Assembly: GCA_028285345.1 (NCBI GenBank)
Contig: JANQPT010000061.1
Span: 1 to 64,000, forward strand
DNA length: 64,000 bases
DNA from: Planctomycetales bacterium
GTDB lineage: Bacteria > Planctomycetota > Planctomycetia > Planctomycetales > Planctomycetaceae
Direction: 5' to 3'
In this document: piece by piece, positions 26,873-35,779 of the stretch
Position numbering within the stretch: position 1 is the stretch's first letter
How the letters are laid out: each line of letters opens with the position of its first letter
The notes under the pieces: model-generated
What the model saw: only the letters and a program-made list of their open reading frames with translations
The model's database searches: none
Told to the model about the DNA's origin: nothing
Program-made: the position numbers and the translations under genes

Positions 26873-27748
26873 CTACTCAAACGAGAAGAACACTTCCTCG
26901 CCGGCGCGTGTGGCGAAGTTATCCAGCATGTCTCCGCCGACATTCGCGCCGACCCAGTGGACTGAGCCGTCTGCATACAGGAAGAACGCGCCGCCCGTAT
27001 GATCGCTTCGCCACGTCAGTCGATTGGCGTTGAAGTTGGAACAGTAATCGCCGCTGGTGTCGCCTAGGGAGACGCCGGGATATCCGGGAGCCCAGCGATG
27101 GCTGCCCCAGCGTGGCTGGCCGGCATAACTGGGGTCGGGACAAGAGAATGCCGACCAGACGTAGTCTTCCAACCGGTAGTTGAATTCCCCGCACAGAAAC
27201 GTATTGGAGAGACCGTCAGAGACGTTCTTGAACTTGATCGGCTTCGCTCCGCTGAACGCGTTCCAGCCTGGGAACATCCCGTCGCCGATGAGCGCGTCCG
27301 TTCCGGTCGATGCTCCATAGCTGCCGGGGCCGCCTGGTTCATCACACCCGATTTCCGGAACCGAACGGGGAAGATGCATCGTGGGACACAGATAAACCGG
27401 CAAAGTGCGGTTGATGGCGTCCAAGTTGATGGGGTCGGTGTAATAGAGATCAAAATCGTAAAGATCTTGCAGATTGGTGAGCTCCATGTGTGGGAGAATC
27501 GCGACGAACGGCCCATAGAGCTGTGTATTCGCCCCCATCGGTAGGGAGTTATACAGTTCATGGTAATTGTGCATCGCGATGCCGATCTGCTTGAGATTGT
27601 TTCGGCAATGCGTGCGTCGTGCCGCCTCGCGCGCTTGCTGAACAGCCGGCAACAACAAGCTGATAAGAATGGCGATGATCGCGATCACCACCAGCAATTC
27701 GATGAGCGTAAAACCGCGTGGTCTTCGCGAAGATTGAGAGTGCCGCAT
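26873..27748 (-). CDS. DUF1559 protein with type IV pilin-like N-terminal methylation motif
   Basis: A 291-residue protein. The N-terminus [38 protein letters not shown] is a class III (pseudopilin) signal: cleavage after Gly, Phe+1 and Glu+5, then a hydrophobic helix (described here by these features; key residues G-F-T-L-I-E). The DUF1559 body follows with [20 protein letters not shown], and the C-terminal [18 protein letters not shown] is the conserved H-x9-D-G box. DUF1559 proteins are massively expanded in planctomycetes and are thought to be pseudopilins or surface proteins; the specific role is unknown. AGGAG lies about 9 bases before ATG 27748. Confidence 0.93.
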   Translation of the reverse strand: MRHSQSSRRPRGFTLIELLVVIAIIAILISLLLPAVQQAREAARRTHCRNNLKQIGIAMHNYHELYNSLPMGANTQLYGPFVAILPHMELTNLQDLYDFDLYYTDPINLDAINRTLPVYLCPTMHLPRSVPEIGCDEPGGPGSYGASTGTDALIGDGMFPGWNAFSGAKPIKFKNVSDGLSNTFLCGEFNYRLEDYVWSAFSCPDPSYAGQPRWGSHRWAPGYPGVSLGDTSGDYCSNFNANRLTWRSDHTGGAFFLYADGSVHWVGANVGGDMLDNFATRAGEEVFFSFE

Positions 27749-28034
27749 GAATAGTGCTCCTGCGATTTGGGAAGAGAATAAACCCAACAACTGCCTCGTG
27801 TAGGTAAGCCAGAATTCCTAAGTTGGATGTGGCTTGCATACGGCAGTCGGCCGGAGCTTGCTGCATCTGGGCCTCGGTGCGATTGCTACTGAGACTCAGT
27901 CTCAATATTATGTCTGTAGCGTCGAGTTTTTCAAGGCCAAGAGGCGAGAAAAAAGTGCATTCGGGCGAAAACGCCGAGAAATTCGGCGAGAGCAGTACGG
28001 GATCAATCTCGATCGACTACAAACCAACAAAAAA

Positions 28035-28062
28035 ACACGCACCCCGTCGCGAGGGTGCGTGT
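28035..28062 (-). terminator. Strong rho-independent terminator, minus strand
   Basis: ACACGCACCC (28035-28044) pairs perfectly with GGGTGCGTGT (28053-28062) across an 8-base loop. On the minus strand the stem is followed by seven T residues, so it terminates the gene at 28104-28784. It shows that this transposase-like gene has its own proper 3' end. Confidence 0.88.
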
Positions 28063-28103
28063 GTGATTCTTGTCGGTCTTAGCCAACCGCTCGACTAGGC
28101 TGC

Positions 28104-28784
28104 TTAGGCGGCGCGGCGCTGCGATTCGTCCGGCGCGAACGGCTGTTGATGCGGTTCGGCGCTGGCGGGCGGCTGCTGGCTTGGCTGAATCGGATAGTCG
28201 TCGCGCGTTTCGGCGGCGATTTGCGGCAACCGCTGTGGTGCGGATTCCGCGGCAGCGGGCTGCGAAGCGGGCTCGGGGGTCGTCTGATCGTCTGCGGAGA
28301 TCGTCTCCGGGGCGATGGTGACCTCGGGAGCCGGCGATCCGATACTCGCGGCAACCTGGGGGATGCCATGGTCAGCCGGTGCGGCGGACGCAGTTGCCGG
28401 GATCGATTCGGGAGCGATATGCTGCCCCACGACGCCGGCGATGGCAGGCGCCTCGGGAATCGCCGTCCATTCGGGAGTTAATCCGGAAAGTTCCGGGCAA
28501 TGTGCGATGATCAGCGACCAGACCTTGTGAATCATGCCGCTCTTGCACCAGCGCTGGTACCAGCGATGCACGGTGCTATCGTCGCCAAACTGCTTTGGCA
28601 GCTTGTTCCATTTGCAACCGGTTTGTACGCGGTAGACGATTCCGTTGATCATCCGCCGCCAATCAGCGCGTTTGCGACCGGTCCGTTTGGGAGGGGAGTC
28701 TTCCAGCAACAGCGGGTGAATCTGTTGCCACAGTGCGTCCGGCATGTGCCAGGCGTTGTCCAGTTCCGTCTGGAATTCCGTCAT
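28104..28784 (-). CDS. IS5-type transposase N-terminal domain (DUF4096-like) joined to a Pro/Ala-rich tail
   Basis: A 226-residue protein. Residues about 1-115 match the N-terminal DNA-binding part of IS5-family transposases (DUF4096-like): WQQIHPLLLED, GRKRADWRRMINGIVYRV, QTGCKWNKLPKQFGDDSTVHRWYQRW. Instead of a DDE catalytic domain there follow about 110 residues of low complexity rich in Pro, Ala, Glu and Gln, ending ESQRRAA. No inverted repeats or second open frame with transposase similarity was seen around it. GGAGA lies 10 bases before ATG 28784 and a strong terminator follows the stop, so the gene looks maintained rather than decayed. I infer a DNA-binding protein derived from a transposase; a simple remnant is the alternative. 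Confidence 0.75.
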   Translation of the reverse strand: MTEFQTELDNAWHMPDALWQQIHPLLLEDSPPKRTGRKRADWRRMINGIVYRVQTGCKWNKLPKQFGDDSTVHRWYQRWCKSGMIHKVWSLIIAHCPELSGLTPEWTAIPEAPAIAGVVGQHIAPESIPATASAAPADHGIPQVAASIGSPAPEVTIAPETISADDQTTPEPASQPAAAESAPQRLPQIAAETRDDYPIQPSQQPPASAEPHQQPFAPDESQRRAA

Positions 28785-29083
28785 CCTTGGTTCTCCTGGT
28801 TTTGCACGCGAACCGTCCGAGCGAAACGACCGGTAACCTTTCCATGTCCCGTTTTCGCCACCCTGTCCAAAACGTGGACGTTTTACCGAGAATCCCGGAC
28901 GGCACAGTCGAGGATTCAAGACTAGGCGGGATCAAACTAAATATCGCGAATTAATGCAACCCCGCTTTTAAGACGTTTTTAACAAAAAACAGCCACTTTT
29001 CAGAAAACGTCCTGTTTTGAGATGACGTCGGGAGCGGGAACACAAACAGGAAGTTGTTGGAGCGCTGATTGCCGGCGAAAACG

Positions 29084-29215
29084 TCATCGCATCCATTTTT
29101 GGGCGCTCTTTGCGATCGCTCCGTACACATCAATCCCGAAGATCGAACCAAAGAAATAAACGAAGATCAGGCAGACGAAAATCAAAAACAGCAGCTTGGA
29201 TGGGGAATCAAACAT
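29084..29215 (-). CDS. Possible small membrane protein (43 aa)
   Basis: A short frame of 43 residues beginning MFDSPSKLLFLIFVCLIFVY. Residues about 8-30 form one strongly hydrophobic helix, followed by a short basic tail ending AQKWMR. GGAAG lies about 6 bases before ATG 29215. It sits between the transposase-like gene and the C45 acyltransferase gene in a region otherwise without genes. The membrane-helix character and clean topology support it; no family is recognised. Confidence 0.4.
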   Translation of the reverse strand: MFDSPSKLLFLIFVCLIFVYFFGSIFGIDVYGAIAKSAQKWMR

Positions 29216-29501
29216 GGTAGCTTCCAAAGCGTTGGAGGTGGGAATTCGCGAACTTTGGTGTAAATCGGTCCAGGGCGCAGTTATGTCGCGCACCACAGAA
29301 AGTGTGGCTTTTTTTCGCCGATTTCGTGGGGATATCCCCCATTTTCTCCTCGGTTTTCCCGCTTCCCTGCGCGGGCCCCTTCGGATTTGATACAAAACGA
29401 CTGACGATCAGCGTCGGCGTAACGATTAGTGCGATTCTGTGAGTCTTCGCGCTCGGTGGGACTGGTCTGAACTATGGACATTCCGTGAATTCGAGGAACT
29501 C

Positions 29502-30578
29502 ATGTCCAACACGAGTTTTGAGATGTTCGAAGTCTGCGGGACCGCTGGAGAACTCGGGCGGCAGCACGGTGTTCAGGCCAAGGATCAGATTCGCGGCTTT
29601 GTCGATTACTTGGCTGCTACGCTGCAACTTGCACCGCATACCATGCGCCAGCGCGCGCTGTCGTTTCTCCCGCGATTCGAGGACGCTTGCCCGCAACTGC
29701 TTCCTGAGATTGAGGGATTAGCGGTCGGTGCAGATATTGAATTTGCCGACGCGCTGGCGGTGCAGATTCGCGGCGAATTGGGGCAGGCGACGGACGGAGG
29801 CTGTACGACGTTTGTCATCGGCCGCGACGGCACGGCGAATGGTCAAGTGCTCATAGGACAGACCAGTGATATGCCCGCGGAGATGATGGACTACGCCTAC
29901 GTGCTGGCCGTTCGCCCCGACGACCGCCCGTCGGCGGTGATGTGGACCTTTGGCGGAATGCTGGGTTATCACGGTCTCAACGAGCAGGGCGTCGCACACT
30001 TCGCAAATTCCTTAGGCGGAGGTCCCGCTTGGAAATTTGCGCTGCCGCACTATCCGCTGAAACGGCTGATTCTCGAGCAGGCACATCTCCATGGTGTCAG
30101 GCAACTGTTCGACAATATTGCGGTCTGCTCCAATGGCAATTATGTGTTGTGTGACGGCGACGGCAACATTGCCGACATGGAGTTGACGAGCGCGGGTCCT
30201 TATGAATTGAACGACGCTGGTTGCGGCTATCTAGCACACAGCAACCACTTCCTCTGCTCGCCGTGTAATAGCGCAGAGAACTTCGCGAAGTCGCTCCCAG
30301 ATTCCTTTCCCCGTCTCGAGCGGATGCGGGAACTGATCGCGGCAAAGCTCGGCCGGATTACGGTTGCGGATTGCTGTGCGTTTCTGAGCGATCATGATGG
30401 CCATCCGGTGAGCATTTGCCGTCATCCGCAAGCGGAGGGAGGCTACGGAGACGACATACTGCCGGCGAGCGGGCATACGGTCGCTGCGCTAATCGCGGAG
30501 CCTGAGCGAGGGCGATTTCACGTTTGCCGGGGAAACCCGTGTGCGGGAGAATTCACGGAGTATTTGGTCTCAAGCTAG
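29502..30578 (+). CDS. C45-family autoproteolytic acyltransferase/amidohydrolase
   Basis: A 358-residue Ntn-hydrolase related to acyl-CoA:6-aminopenicillanate acyltransferase (peptidase family C45). The precursor would cleave itself before the cysteine in ATDGGCTTFVIGRDG (about residues 95-109), exposing the nucleophile. Family support comes from the GELGRQHG start, VLIGQTSDMP, GMLGYHGLNEQGVAHFANSL and the C-terminal GRFHVCRGNPC. The N-terminal pro-segment of about 100 residues is the normal length. ATG 29502 has GAGG 6 bases upstream. The natural substrate, probably an N-acyl amide or small peptide, cannot be told. It converges with the CBS protein gene with 11 bases between stops. Confidence 0.82.
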   Translation: MSNTSFEMFEVCGTAGELGRQHGVQAKDQIRGFVDYLAATLQLAPHTMRQRALSFLPRFEDACPQLLPEIEGLAVGADIEFADALAVQIRGELGQATDGGCTTFVIGRDGTANGQVLIGQTSDMPAEMMDYAYVLAVRPDDRPSAVMWTFGGMLGYHGLNEQGVAHFANSLGGGPAWKFALPHYPLKRLILEQAHLHGVRQLFDNIAVCSNGNYVLCDGDGNIADMELTSAGPYELNDAGCGYLAHSNHFLCSPCNSAENFAKSLPDSFPRLERMRELIAAKLGRITVADCCAFLSDHDGHPVSICRHPQAEGGYGDDILPASGHTVAALIAEPERGRFHVCRGNPCAGEFTEYLVSS

Positions 30579-30589
30579 GCGGCGAGGCC

Positions 30590-31090
30590 TCACTTCAAAT
30601 CTGCCCAGAGACGAACGAAATCGAACGCGGTGATGATTCCGAACAGCCGTTGGTCACCGTCGAGGACCAGGACTCGGTGCACTTCCTCGTCGAGCATTGT
30701 TTGGGCCACCTGACTGGCAGAGACGTCAGGGCCCACGGAGATCAATTCGCGAGTCATGACTTCGCTCACGGGAACTTCGGCAAACTCCTCCAATGCGAAG
30801 GAGGAGACCCTCACGCTTTCCCACCGCTGACGTTCCGGATCGAAGTGTCGGGCCATGTCGGAGTTGGCTTCTTGAGCGAACTCCGAGTGCTCTTGCTCGA
30901 AGTTGAGAATGTCGCTTGCGGTCACGACTCCTACGCAGCGGCTCTTGGTGTCGATGACCGGCAGGCCGGTCACGTGGTTTTCGGTTATCAAATTCAAAGC
31001 ATCCTGCAAGTTATCCGTGGGGGCGACGGTCACGACGTCGCTCTGCATGATATCGCGCGCGTGGAGTGCGCTCCGCTCAGGATTCGCCAT
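30590..31090 (-). CDS. CBS-domain pair protein
   Basis: A 166-residue cytoplasmic protein composed almost entirely of two CBS domains (Bateman module), which bind adenine nucleotides or similar ligands and act as energy sensors. CBS1 covers about residues 10-70 (RDIMQSDVVTVAPTDNL, HVTGLPVIDTKSRCVGVVT) and CBS2 about 108-166 (SEVMTRELISVGPDVSA, EEVHRVLVLDGDQRLFGIIT). A charged linker of about 35 residues joins them. No fused effector domain, so it presumably acts on a partner. ATG 31090 has GGAGA 7 bases upstream; an upstream in-frame ATG at 31129 lacks one. Confidence 0.88.
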   Translation of the reverse strand: MANPERSALHARDIMQSDVVTVAPTDNLQDALNLITENHVTGLPVIDTKSRCVGVVTASDILNFEQEHSEFAQEANSDMARHFDPERQRWESVRVSSFALEEFAEVPVSEVMTRELISVGPDVSASQVAQTMLDEEVHRVLVLDGDQRLFGIITAFDFVRLWADLK

Positions 31091-31158
31091 GGCATTCTCC
31101 GAAATCGTTCTTTCACCTGAAGCTGGCACGACGGCGGCCGCTTCAGCAAATGCAACAA

Positions 31159-31193
31159 AGCCCGGGCACCGCGCAATTCACGGTGGCCGGGCT
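31159..31193 (-). terminator. Probable hairpin terminator, minus strand
   Basis: AGCCCGGGCACCG (31159-31171) pairs with 31181-31193 with a single central mismatch. On the minus strand it is followed by TTTGTTGC. It lies downstream of the small membrane gene at 31330-31611 and upstream of the CBS gene, and would separate these two transcripts. Confidence 0.6.
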
Positions 31194-31329
31194 GTCATAG
31201 CAAGCTAGTGATGCCGCCCCCCGTGAACGGCTGTGCTGCATTTACCATATCAGGCAACGGGGATGGACGCTAGAGCGGGTTCTCTCGACTGTGCGGTTTT
31301 TTGGGGGGCTCCCGAATTGAGCCGCTCAA

Positions 31330-31611
31330 CTATGGCCGGAACGGCCGACGATGACGTGTTTCTCCCCGATCGGGGGCCTGCGAGACCAACCAGCCCAGCA
31401 GAGCCGTCACGAGCGCCAGATTCCTGTAGGACTCAACGGTCATGCCCTGCCAGGTGTCAAATATGAAACGGTAGGTTCGTCCCGACCAATATTCCAACGA
31501 CACGGCGCCAAAGGTTACGGCCAGAACGAGGCTACACGCCATTGCACAATGGATCGCGCCGCAGCGCCGCAGCGCAGCGAATTTCTGGATGGGGGTTCGA
31601 AGACTCTTCAT
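31330..31611 (-). CDS. Hypothetical two-helix membrane protein (93 aa)
   Basis: A 93-residue protein not matching any family I recognise. It has a basic N-terminus, a hydrophobic helix at about 22-41 (AMACSLVLAVTFGAVSLEYW), a middle segment with aromatic residues, a second hydrophobic stretch at about 62-79 (YRNLALVTALLGWLVSQ) and a basic C-terminus. The ribosome site is strong: GAGGAGA about 8 bases before ATG 31611, which is the main reason to accept it. It has its own predicted terminator downstream. Both ends are predicted to be cytoplasmic. Confidence 0.65.
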   Translation of the reverse strand: MKSLRTPIQKFAALRRCGAIHCAMACSLVLAVTFGAVSLEYWSGRTYRFIFDTWQGMTVESYRNLALVTALLGWLVSQAPDRGETRHRRPFRP

Positions 31612-31872
31612 GGGAACTTCTCCTCAAGTGGTGGGGCGCACGGAAGCAACGATTTCGAGCAGTGCCAGAACACCCGCGAAGAAGTTGCCCGCCAAGCAAG
31701 CCCCAATAAGTGGCCCGCTAATACGTTGAGGGGAATAAAGAGGGGATGCGACAGAATTGTCTATTTAAACCCTAGGTCACGATTCGCGAGACGGCAAATC
31801 GGTCTCGCAAAATTTGCAGGGGAAAACTTGGATCTCAGATCGTCCGTCGCCGCGGTGGCGGGGGCGAGTGAG

Positions 31873-33258
31873 TTATGCCAAGAGGTCCGCTGTGACGCCG
31901 CCGTCAGGGACCAGTCGGTGGGGTCGCTTCAGGGGGTCGTAGATTAACCGTTCGTGCCGTACGCCGAGCAGGTGATACATTGTTGAGATGATGTCACCGG
32001 GCACCAGAGCGCCACGCGACGGGAAAGCGCCGGTCTTGTCGCTCGCGCCGTGCACATAGCCGCGACGAAAACCGCCCCCCGCCAGCATCAGTGAGTAACA
32101 ATAATTCCAATGGTCGCGGCCGGCGTTAGTGTTAACTTTCGGAGTTCGTCCAAAGTCCCCGAGCACAGCGACGATGGTCCGCCCCAGCATTCCCCGTTGC
32201 TTGAGATCCTCGAGCAAGCTGGCGTACGCGGCATCGAATTGCGGAAGCAGCGTCCCTTTTAGTTTTTTGAAGTTTCCTCCGTGCGTATCCCAAGTGGCAT
32301 TAGCATCGGGCGCCCAAGAGAGAGTCACCAACCGTGTTCCCGCTTCAATGAGCCGCCGCGCGAGCAGCACGCTCTGTCCGTAAATATTGCGACCGTAAGC
32401 TTCGCGAACTTTTTCCGGTTCATCCTCGATTCTGAATGCTGCCTGGGCGGCCGGCGTGGAGAGCAAGTCGAGCGCTTTTTGTTGAAAGGCGTTCATCCCG
32501 CTGGTGCCGCGATCGGCCACTTGGCGCGCGCCGTCGGACTCAAGACTCTGAAACAGCCGCCGCCGCGCATCGAGGCGGCGGTGCGTCACATCCGCCACGA
32601 GGGTCAATTCGGGAATCGAAAAATCGGGCCGGTTCGGATCGGCCAGAACAAACAACGGGTCGTATCCCCGTCCGATGAAACCGCCGAAGAAGCCGGGTTG
32701 CGGGGGGCCCTTGGCTCCTTCTTTGGTGATGTAGGGCAACGTCACGTGTGGGACGACCGGTCGCTCCGGGGGGCGGAGCATGGCCAGCACCGAGCCGGGC
32801 GTCGGATAGTCGTCCGGCTTCGCACCGCCGCCGATCTCTCCCCGGTCGTGGCCGGTGAGAGCACAATAGACGGCCGCCGCGTGGGCATTGTTCACACCGT
32901 GATGCATGGAACGGACCAGCGTCGCTTCGTGCATCCATTGTGCGGAACGAGGCAACAGTTCTCCGAATTGAACGCCGGAAAGGCTGGTTGAAATCGGCTG
33001 GAATTCGCCTCGGATCCCGGCAGGCTGATCCGGCTTCATGTCCCACATGTCCAGATGGCTGGGCCCGCCGTTGAGGAAGATAATGATGCAGGCATCGGCC
33101 CGCGGCGCAATTCCGTCGGGAGTGGACTCGGCTCTGAGAAGTTTGGGCAAGGTCAACCCGGCAAGGCCCAACCCGCCGATCTGTAACAAATGTCGCCGGG
33201 AAACCACAGGCAGACACCCGCCTGTGACGACCTCAGTGCGACGACGCTGATCCGTCAT
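31873..33258 (-). CDS. DUF1501 protein with twin-arginine signal
   Basis: A 461-residue exported protein of the DUF1501 (alkaline-phosphatase/sulfatase-like fold) family, expanded in planctomycetes. A Tat-type signal VSRRHLLQIGGLGLAGL is followed by the family's IIFLNGGPSHLDMWDMKP, RSMHHGVNNAHAAA, TLSWAPDANATWDTHGGNF and DFGRTPKVNTNAGRDHW. Histidines and aspartates in these motifs could form a metal site. The enzymatic role of DUF1501 is not established; they are usually paired with DUF1549/DUF1553 proteins, but here no such gene is adjacent. AAAGG lies 8 bases before ATG 33258; the ATG at 33309 has no supporting site. Confidence 0.92.
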   Translation of the reverse strand: MTDQRRRTEVVTGGCLPVVSRRHLLQIGGLGLAGLTLPKLLRAESTPDGIAPRADACIIIFLNGGPSHLDMWDMKPDQPAGIRGEFQPISTSLSGVQFGELLPRSAQWMHEATLVRSMHHGVNNAHAAAVYCALTGHDRGEIGGGAKPDDYPTPGSVLAMLRPPERPVVPHVTLPYITKEGAKGPPQPGFFGGFIGRGYDPLFVLADPNRPDFSIPELTLVADVTHRRLDARRRLFQSLESDGARQVADRGTSGMNAFQQKALDLLSTPAAQAAFRIEDEPEKVREAYGRNIYGQSVLLARRLIEAGTRLVTLSWAPDANATWDTHGGNFKKLKGTLLPQFDAAYASLLEDLKQRGMLGRTIVAVLGDFGRTPKVNTNAGRDHWNYCYSLMLAGGGFRRGYVHGASDKTGAFPSRGALVPGDIISTMYHLLGVRHERLIYDPLKRPHRLVPDGGVTADLLA

Positions 33259-33529
33259 CGAATACCTTTCGATTCGCCGACGTAAATTCTTCTGGCACAA
33301 TTGCATCAAGACCCGATTATACGTTGCTCAGTCTATGCGCACAATCGGATCGTTGGCAATGACGGTGAACGGCATCGCCGCACAAACCAGACGGATGCAA
33401 ACTCGGCAGACAATATCAGATTAAGTGTGTCAATTCGTCGACGCCGACGCGCGTCCGCTTTACAATGGCGTCCTTCAATCGGGACGAAACGGCTCACATA
33501 CTTCGTAACGCAGTCCAGGAGGTACGGCG

Positions 33530-34540
33530 ATGAGTTATCCGGTGACGCTTATCCCGGGAGACGGTATCGGGCCGGAGGTGACTGAAGCCGCATGCCGCGT
33601 CGTTGAGGCGACGGGGGTCGACTTCGAATGGGATGTGCAACAAGCAGGTGGTGCGGTCCTTGAGGAACAAGGCATCGCATTGCCCGAGGCGACGCTGGAA
33701 TCGATCCGCAAAAACGGCGTCGCACTGAAAGGGCCGGTAACGACGCCCGTCGGCAAGGGGTTCCGTTCGGTCAATGTCGAACTCCGCCAGGAGTTGCGGC
33801 TGTACGCGAATTATCGTCCCGCGCGAAGTTTGCCGGGCATCGAATCGCGATTCGAAGATGTGGATTTGATCGTCATTCGCGAAAACACGGAGGGGCTGTA
33901 TAGCGGGTTGGAACATGAAGTGATCCCCGGCGTGATCGAGAGCCTGCGGGTGGTTACATTCGAGGCGTCGGAGCGGATTGTTCGTTTCGCATTTGAAACC
34001 GCGCGGCACTACGGCCGCAAGAAGGTGACCGCGGTTCACAAGGCCAACATTCTCAAAATGAGCGACGGACTGTTTCTTGACGTGGCGCGATTGGTCGCAC
34101 GGGATTATCCGGACATCGAGCTTGAGGAATACATCGTCGACGCGACCGCGATGCGATTGGTGATGCATCCGCAGAGTTTTGACGTACTGGTCATGGAGAA
34201 TCTGTTCGGCGATATCATCTCGGATTTGACGAGTGGACTCGTCGGCGGCTTGGGGGTCGCCCCCAGCGCTAATATCGGGACGAGTTGCGCGGTATTTGAA
34301 GCGGTACACGGTAGCGCGCCTGATATTGCCGGCCAGGGGATCGCCAATCCGACGGCGCTGATCCTGTCGGCGGCATTAATGTTGCGGCATTTGAAACAGC
34401 TTGAGGAGGCCGACGCGGTGGAGAGCGCCATCTGCAGTGTACTCTCCGAGAAAAAGTCTGTCACCGGCGATTTAGGAGGCAATGCGTCGACGCAAGAATT
34501 CGCGGATGCCGTCGCGGAATTGGTGGCGGCGGCGGTTTGA
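33530..34540 (+). CDS. NAD-dependent isocitrate/isopropylmalate dehydrogenase family enzyme
   Basis: A 336-residue beta-decarboxylating dehydrogenase. It starts VTLIPGDGIGPEV, the family signature, and has IVIRENTEGLYSGLEHE (substrate and metal region), KVTAVHKANILKMSDG (catalytic Lys), ENLFGDIISDLTSGLVGGLGVAPS (metal-binding Asp residues, described by positions about 218-240) and the NAD-binding loop EAVHGSAPDIAGQGIANPTA. The RENTEGLYSG sequence and the 'HGSAPDIAG' loop are typical of NAD-dependent isocitrate dehydrogenase or homoisocitrate-type enzymes rather than LeuB, so a TCA-cycle role is likely, but 3-isopropylmalate dehydrogenase is not excluded. AGGAGG lies just before ATG 33530. It is monocistronic, divergent from the DUF1501 gene. 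Confidence 0.88.
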   Translation: MSYPVTLIPGDGIGPEVTEAACRVVEATGVDFEWDVQQAGGAVLEEQGIALPEATLESIRKNGVALKGPVTTPVGKGFRSVNVELRQELRLYANYRPARSLPGIESRFEDVDLIVIRENTEGLYSGLEHEVIPGVIESLRVVTFEASERIVRFAFETARHYGRKKVTAVHKANILKMSDGLFLDVARLVARDYPDIELEEYIVDATAMRLVMHPQSFDVLVMENLFGDIISDLTSGLVGGLGVAPSANIGTSCAVFEAVHGSAPDIAGQGIANPTALILSAALMLRHLKQLEEADAVESAICSVLSEKKSVTGDLGGNASTQEFADAVAELVAAAV

Positions 34541-34716
34541 TGAGTTTTCTGGTCTCCGATGTGACTGTGTTCTACAGTAGCCGACAGTCTCAAGTCTTAA
34601 GCTGGCATCCTGGAATCCCAGCATTCACGTCTGTCGCAATGTCAATTGCGAAACGGTTCCATTGACGATGCGATGCGGGCTGAATACACTCGTTTGCATC
34701 AAATACGACTTCCGAT

Positions 34717-34791
34717 GGTGCCTGTAGCTCAGTTGGTTAGAGCGCCGGATTGTGGTTCCGGAGGTCGCCGGTTCGAATCCGGTCAGGCACC
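34717..34791 (+). tRNA. tRNA-His (anticodon GTG)
   Basis: A full cloverleaf can be drawn: acceptor GTGCCTG (34718-34724) with CAGGCAC (34784-34790), D-arm AGCTCAGTTGGTTAGAGC, anticodon stem CCGGA/TCCGG enclosing TTGTGGT with anticodon GTG, and T-arm CGCCGGTTCGAATCCGG. The extra G at 34717 opposite C73 (34791) is the G-1:C73 pair specific to tRNA-His. CCA is not encoded. Confidence 0.98.
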
Positions 34792-34902
34792 CTTTCGCCA
34801 CGGGGTTGGGCTGGCGGCTTTAGACTTGAGACTGTCGGAAGTGCAGTTCAGAATTACCCTCAAGGCGACTGCTTCGGGCTCATAGCCTCGATGGGGGATA
34901 CA

Positions 34903-35133
34903 ATGGCCGCTTTCTTCAGCTTCTACGAGGAACAGTCGGGACACAGTCTGACGATCAACCTCGATCAAATCTGCTCGTTGCACCTCGATGATCAGGATCG
35001 CACGATCGTTTCACTGGCCAATGGCGAGCAGCACATCCTCAGCGCCGCGGAAGCCGCAATGTTGGATAAGCGAATCGCTGAAATCGAGCACACGTATGTT
35101 CCTCCAACGTCCGATCCGGAAGAGCACGAGTAA
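34903..35133 (+). CDS. Small hypothetical protein (76 aa)
   Basis: A 76-residue, acidic soluble protein. A central segment LTINLDQICSLHLDDQDRTIV followed by SLANGEQHIL reads as a small beta domain (key residues N-L-D-Q-I and N-G-E-Q-H) loosely similar to FlbD-like and LytTR-tail-like strands, then a helix and a Pro/Glu-rich tail. I do not assign a function. ATG 34903 has GGGGGA 5 bases upstream; the in-frame ATG 34891 would add 4 residues. It follows tRNA-His by about 110 bases. Confidence 0.55.
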   Translation: MAAFFSFYEEQSGHSLTINLDQICSLHLDDQDRTIVSLANGEQHILSAAEAAMLDKRIAEIEHTYVPPTSDPEEHE

Positions 35134-35189
35134 GCCGGGTTGTCTATCGGACTGTTGAATCCATTTTCATCTTACGAAGGCCAAATTCC

Positions 35190-35744
35190 ATGCGTCGATT
35201 CTCTCTGACCGCGATGTTGCTACTGCTGTTCGTCGTCGCACTGACTTTGGGCGGAAACGTTTCCAGCCGGGCGGCGCGGGAAGACTCCAAAGCCAAGTTT
35301 TCGCGGACGACGGTCGATATGGGGATCGTCGTGAGTGATGCCAAGAAGGCGGTCGATTTCTATTCGCAGGCGCTCGGTTTTCAGGAGGCGGGTGGATTCG
35401 ACGTTCCGGCGACGTTGGGCAAGGAAGCAGGGCTCTCCGATAATCAGGCGTTTCACGTGCACGTGATGGTGCTGGGCGACGATCCGTCGGCGACAAAGAT
35501 CAAATTGATGCAATTTGCCGAGGCACCGGGCAAGAAGCAGGACAGTTCCTACATTCACAGCACACTGGGCATGAGCTATTTGACGGTATGGGTCGCCGAC
35601 ATCGACGCGGCGGTGAAGCGCGCCGCGCAGCACGGTGCCAAGCCGTTGGCGGACGGTCCAGTAGCGCTGCCGGGCGACCTCTACTTGGCATGCGTCCGCG
35701 ATCCGGACGGCAACATTATTGAATTGGTCGGACCGAAGCCGTAG
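35190..35744 (+). CDS. Secreted VOC/glyoxalase-family protein
   Basis: A 184-residue protein with a signal peptide (about 1-30, TAMLLLLFVVALTLGG) and one vicinal-oxygen-chelate domain: MGIVVSDAKKAVDFYSQALGFQE at the start of the first beta-alpha-beta module and YLTVWVADIDAAVKRAAQHGAKP at the second, ending RDPDGNIIELVGP, where the Glu is a usual metal ligand. VOC proteins cover glyoxalases, dioxygenases and antibiotic-binding proteins; substrate is open. An exported VOC protein is less usual. ATG 35190 starts the signal peptide. Confidence 0.8.
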   Translation: MRRFSLTAMLLLLFVVALTLGGNVSSRAAREDSKAKFSRTTVDMGIVVSDAKKAVDFYSQALGFQEAGGFDVPATLGKEAGLSDNQAFHVHVMVLGDDPSATKIKLMQFAEAPGKKQDSSYIHSTLGMSYLTVWVADIDAAVKRAAQHGAKPLADGPVALPGDLYLACVRDPDGNIIELVGPKP

Positions 35745-35779
35745 AACCAGCGCGGCAGCCGTCACGATTTGGACCTACG

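Noticed and set aside
28951-29151. 66-residue minus-strand frame near the transposase-like gene
   Set aside because: No ribosome site and overlaps a better supported small membrane frame.
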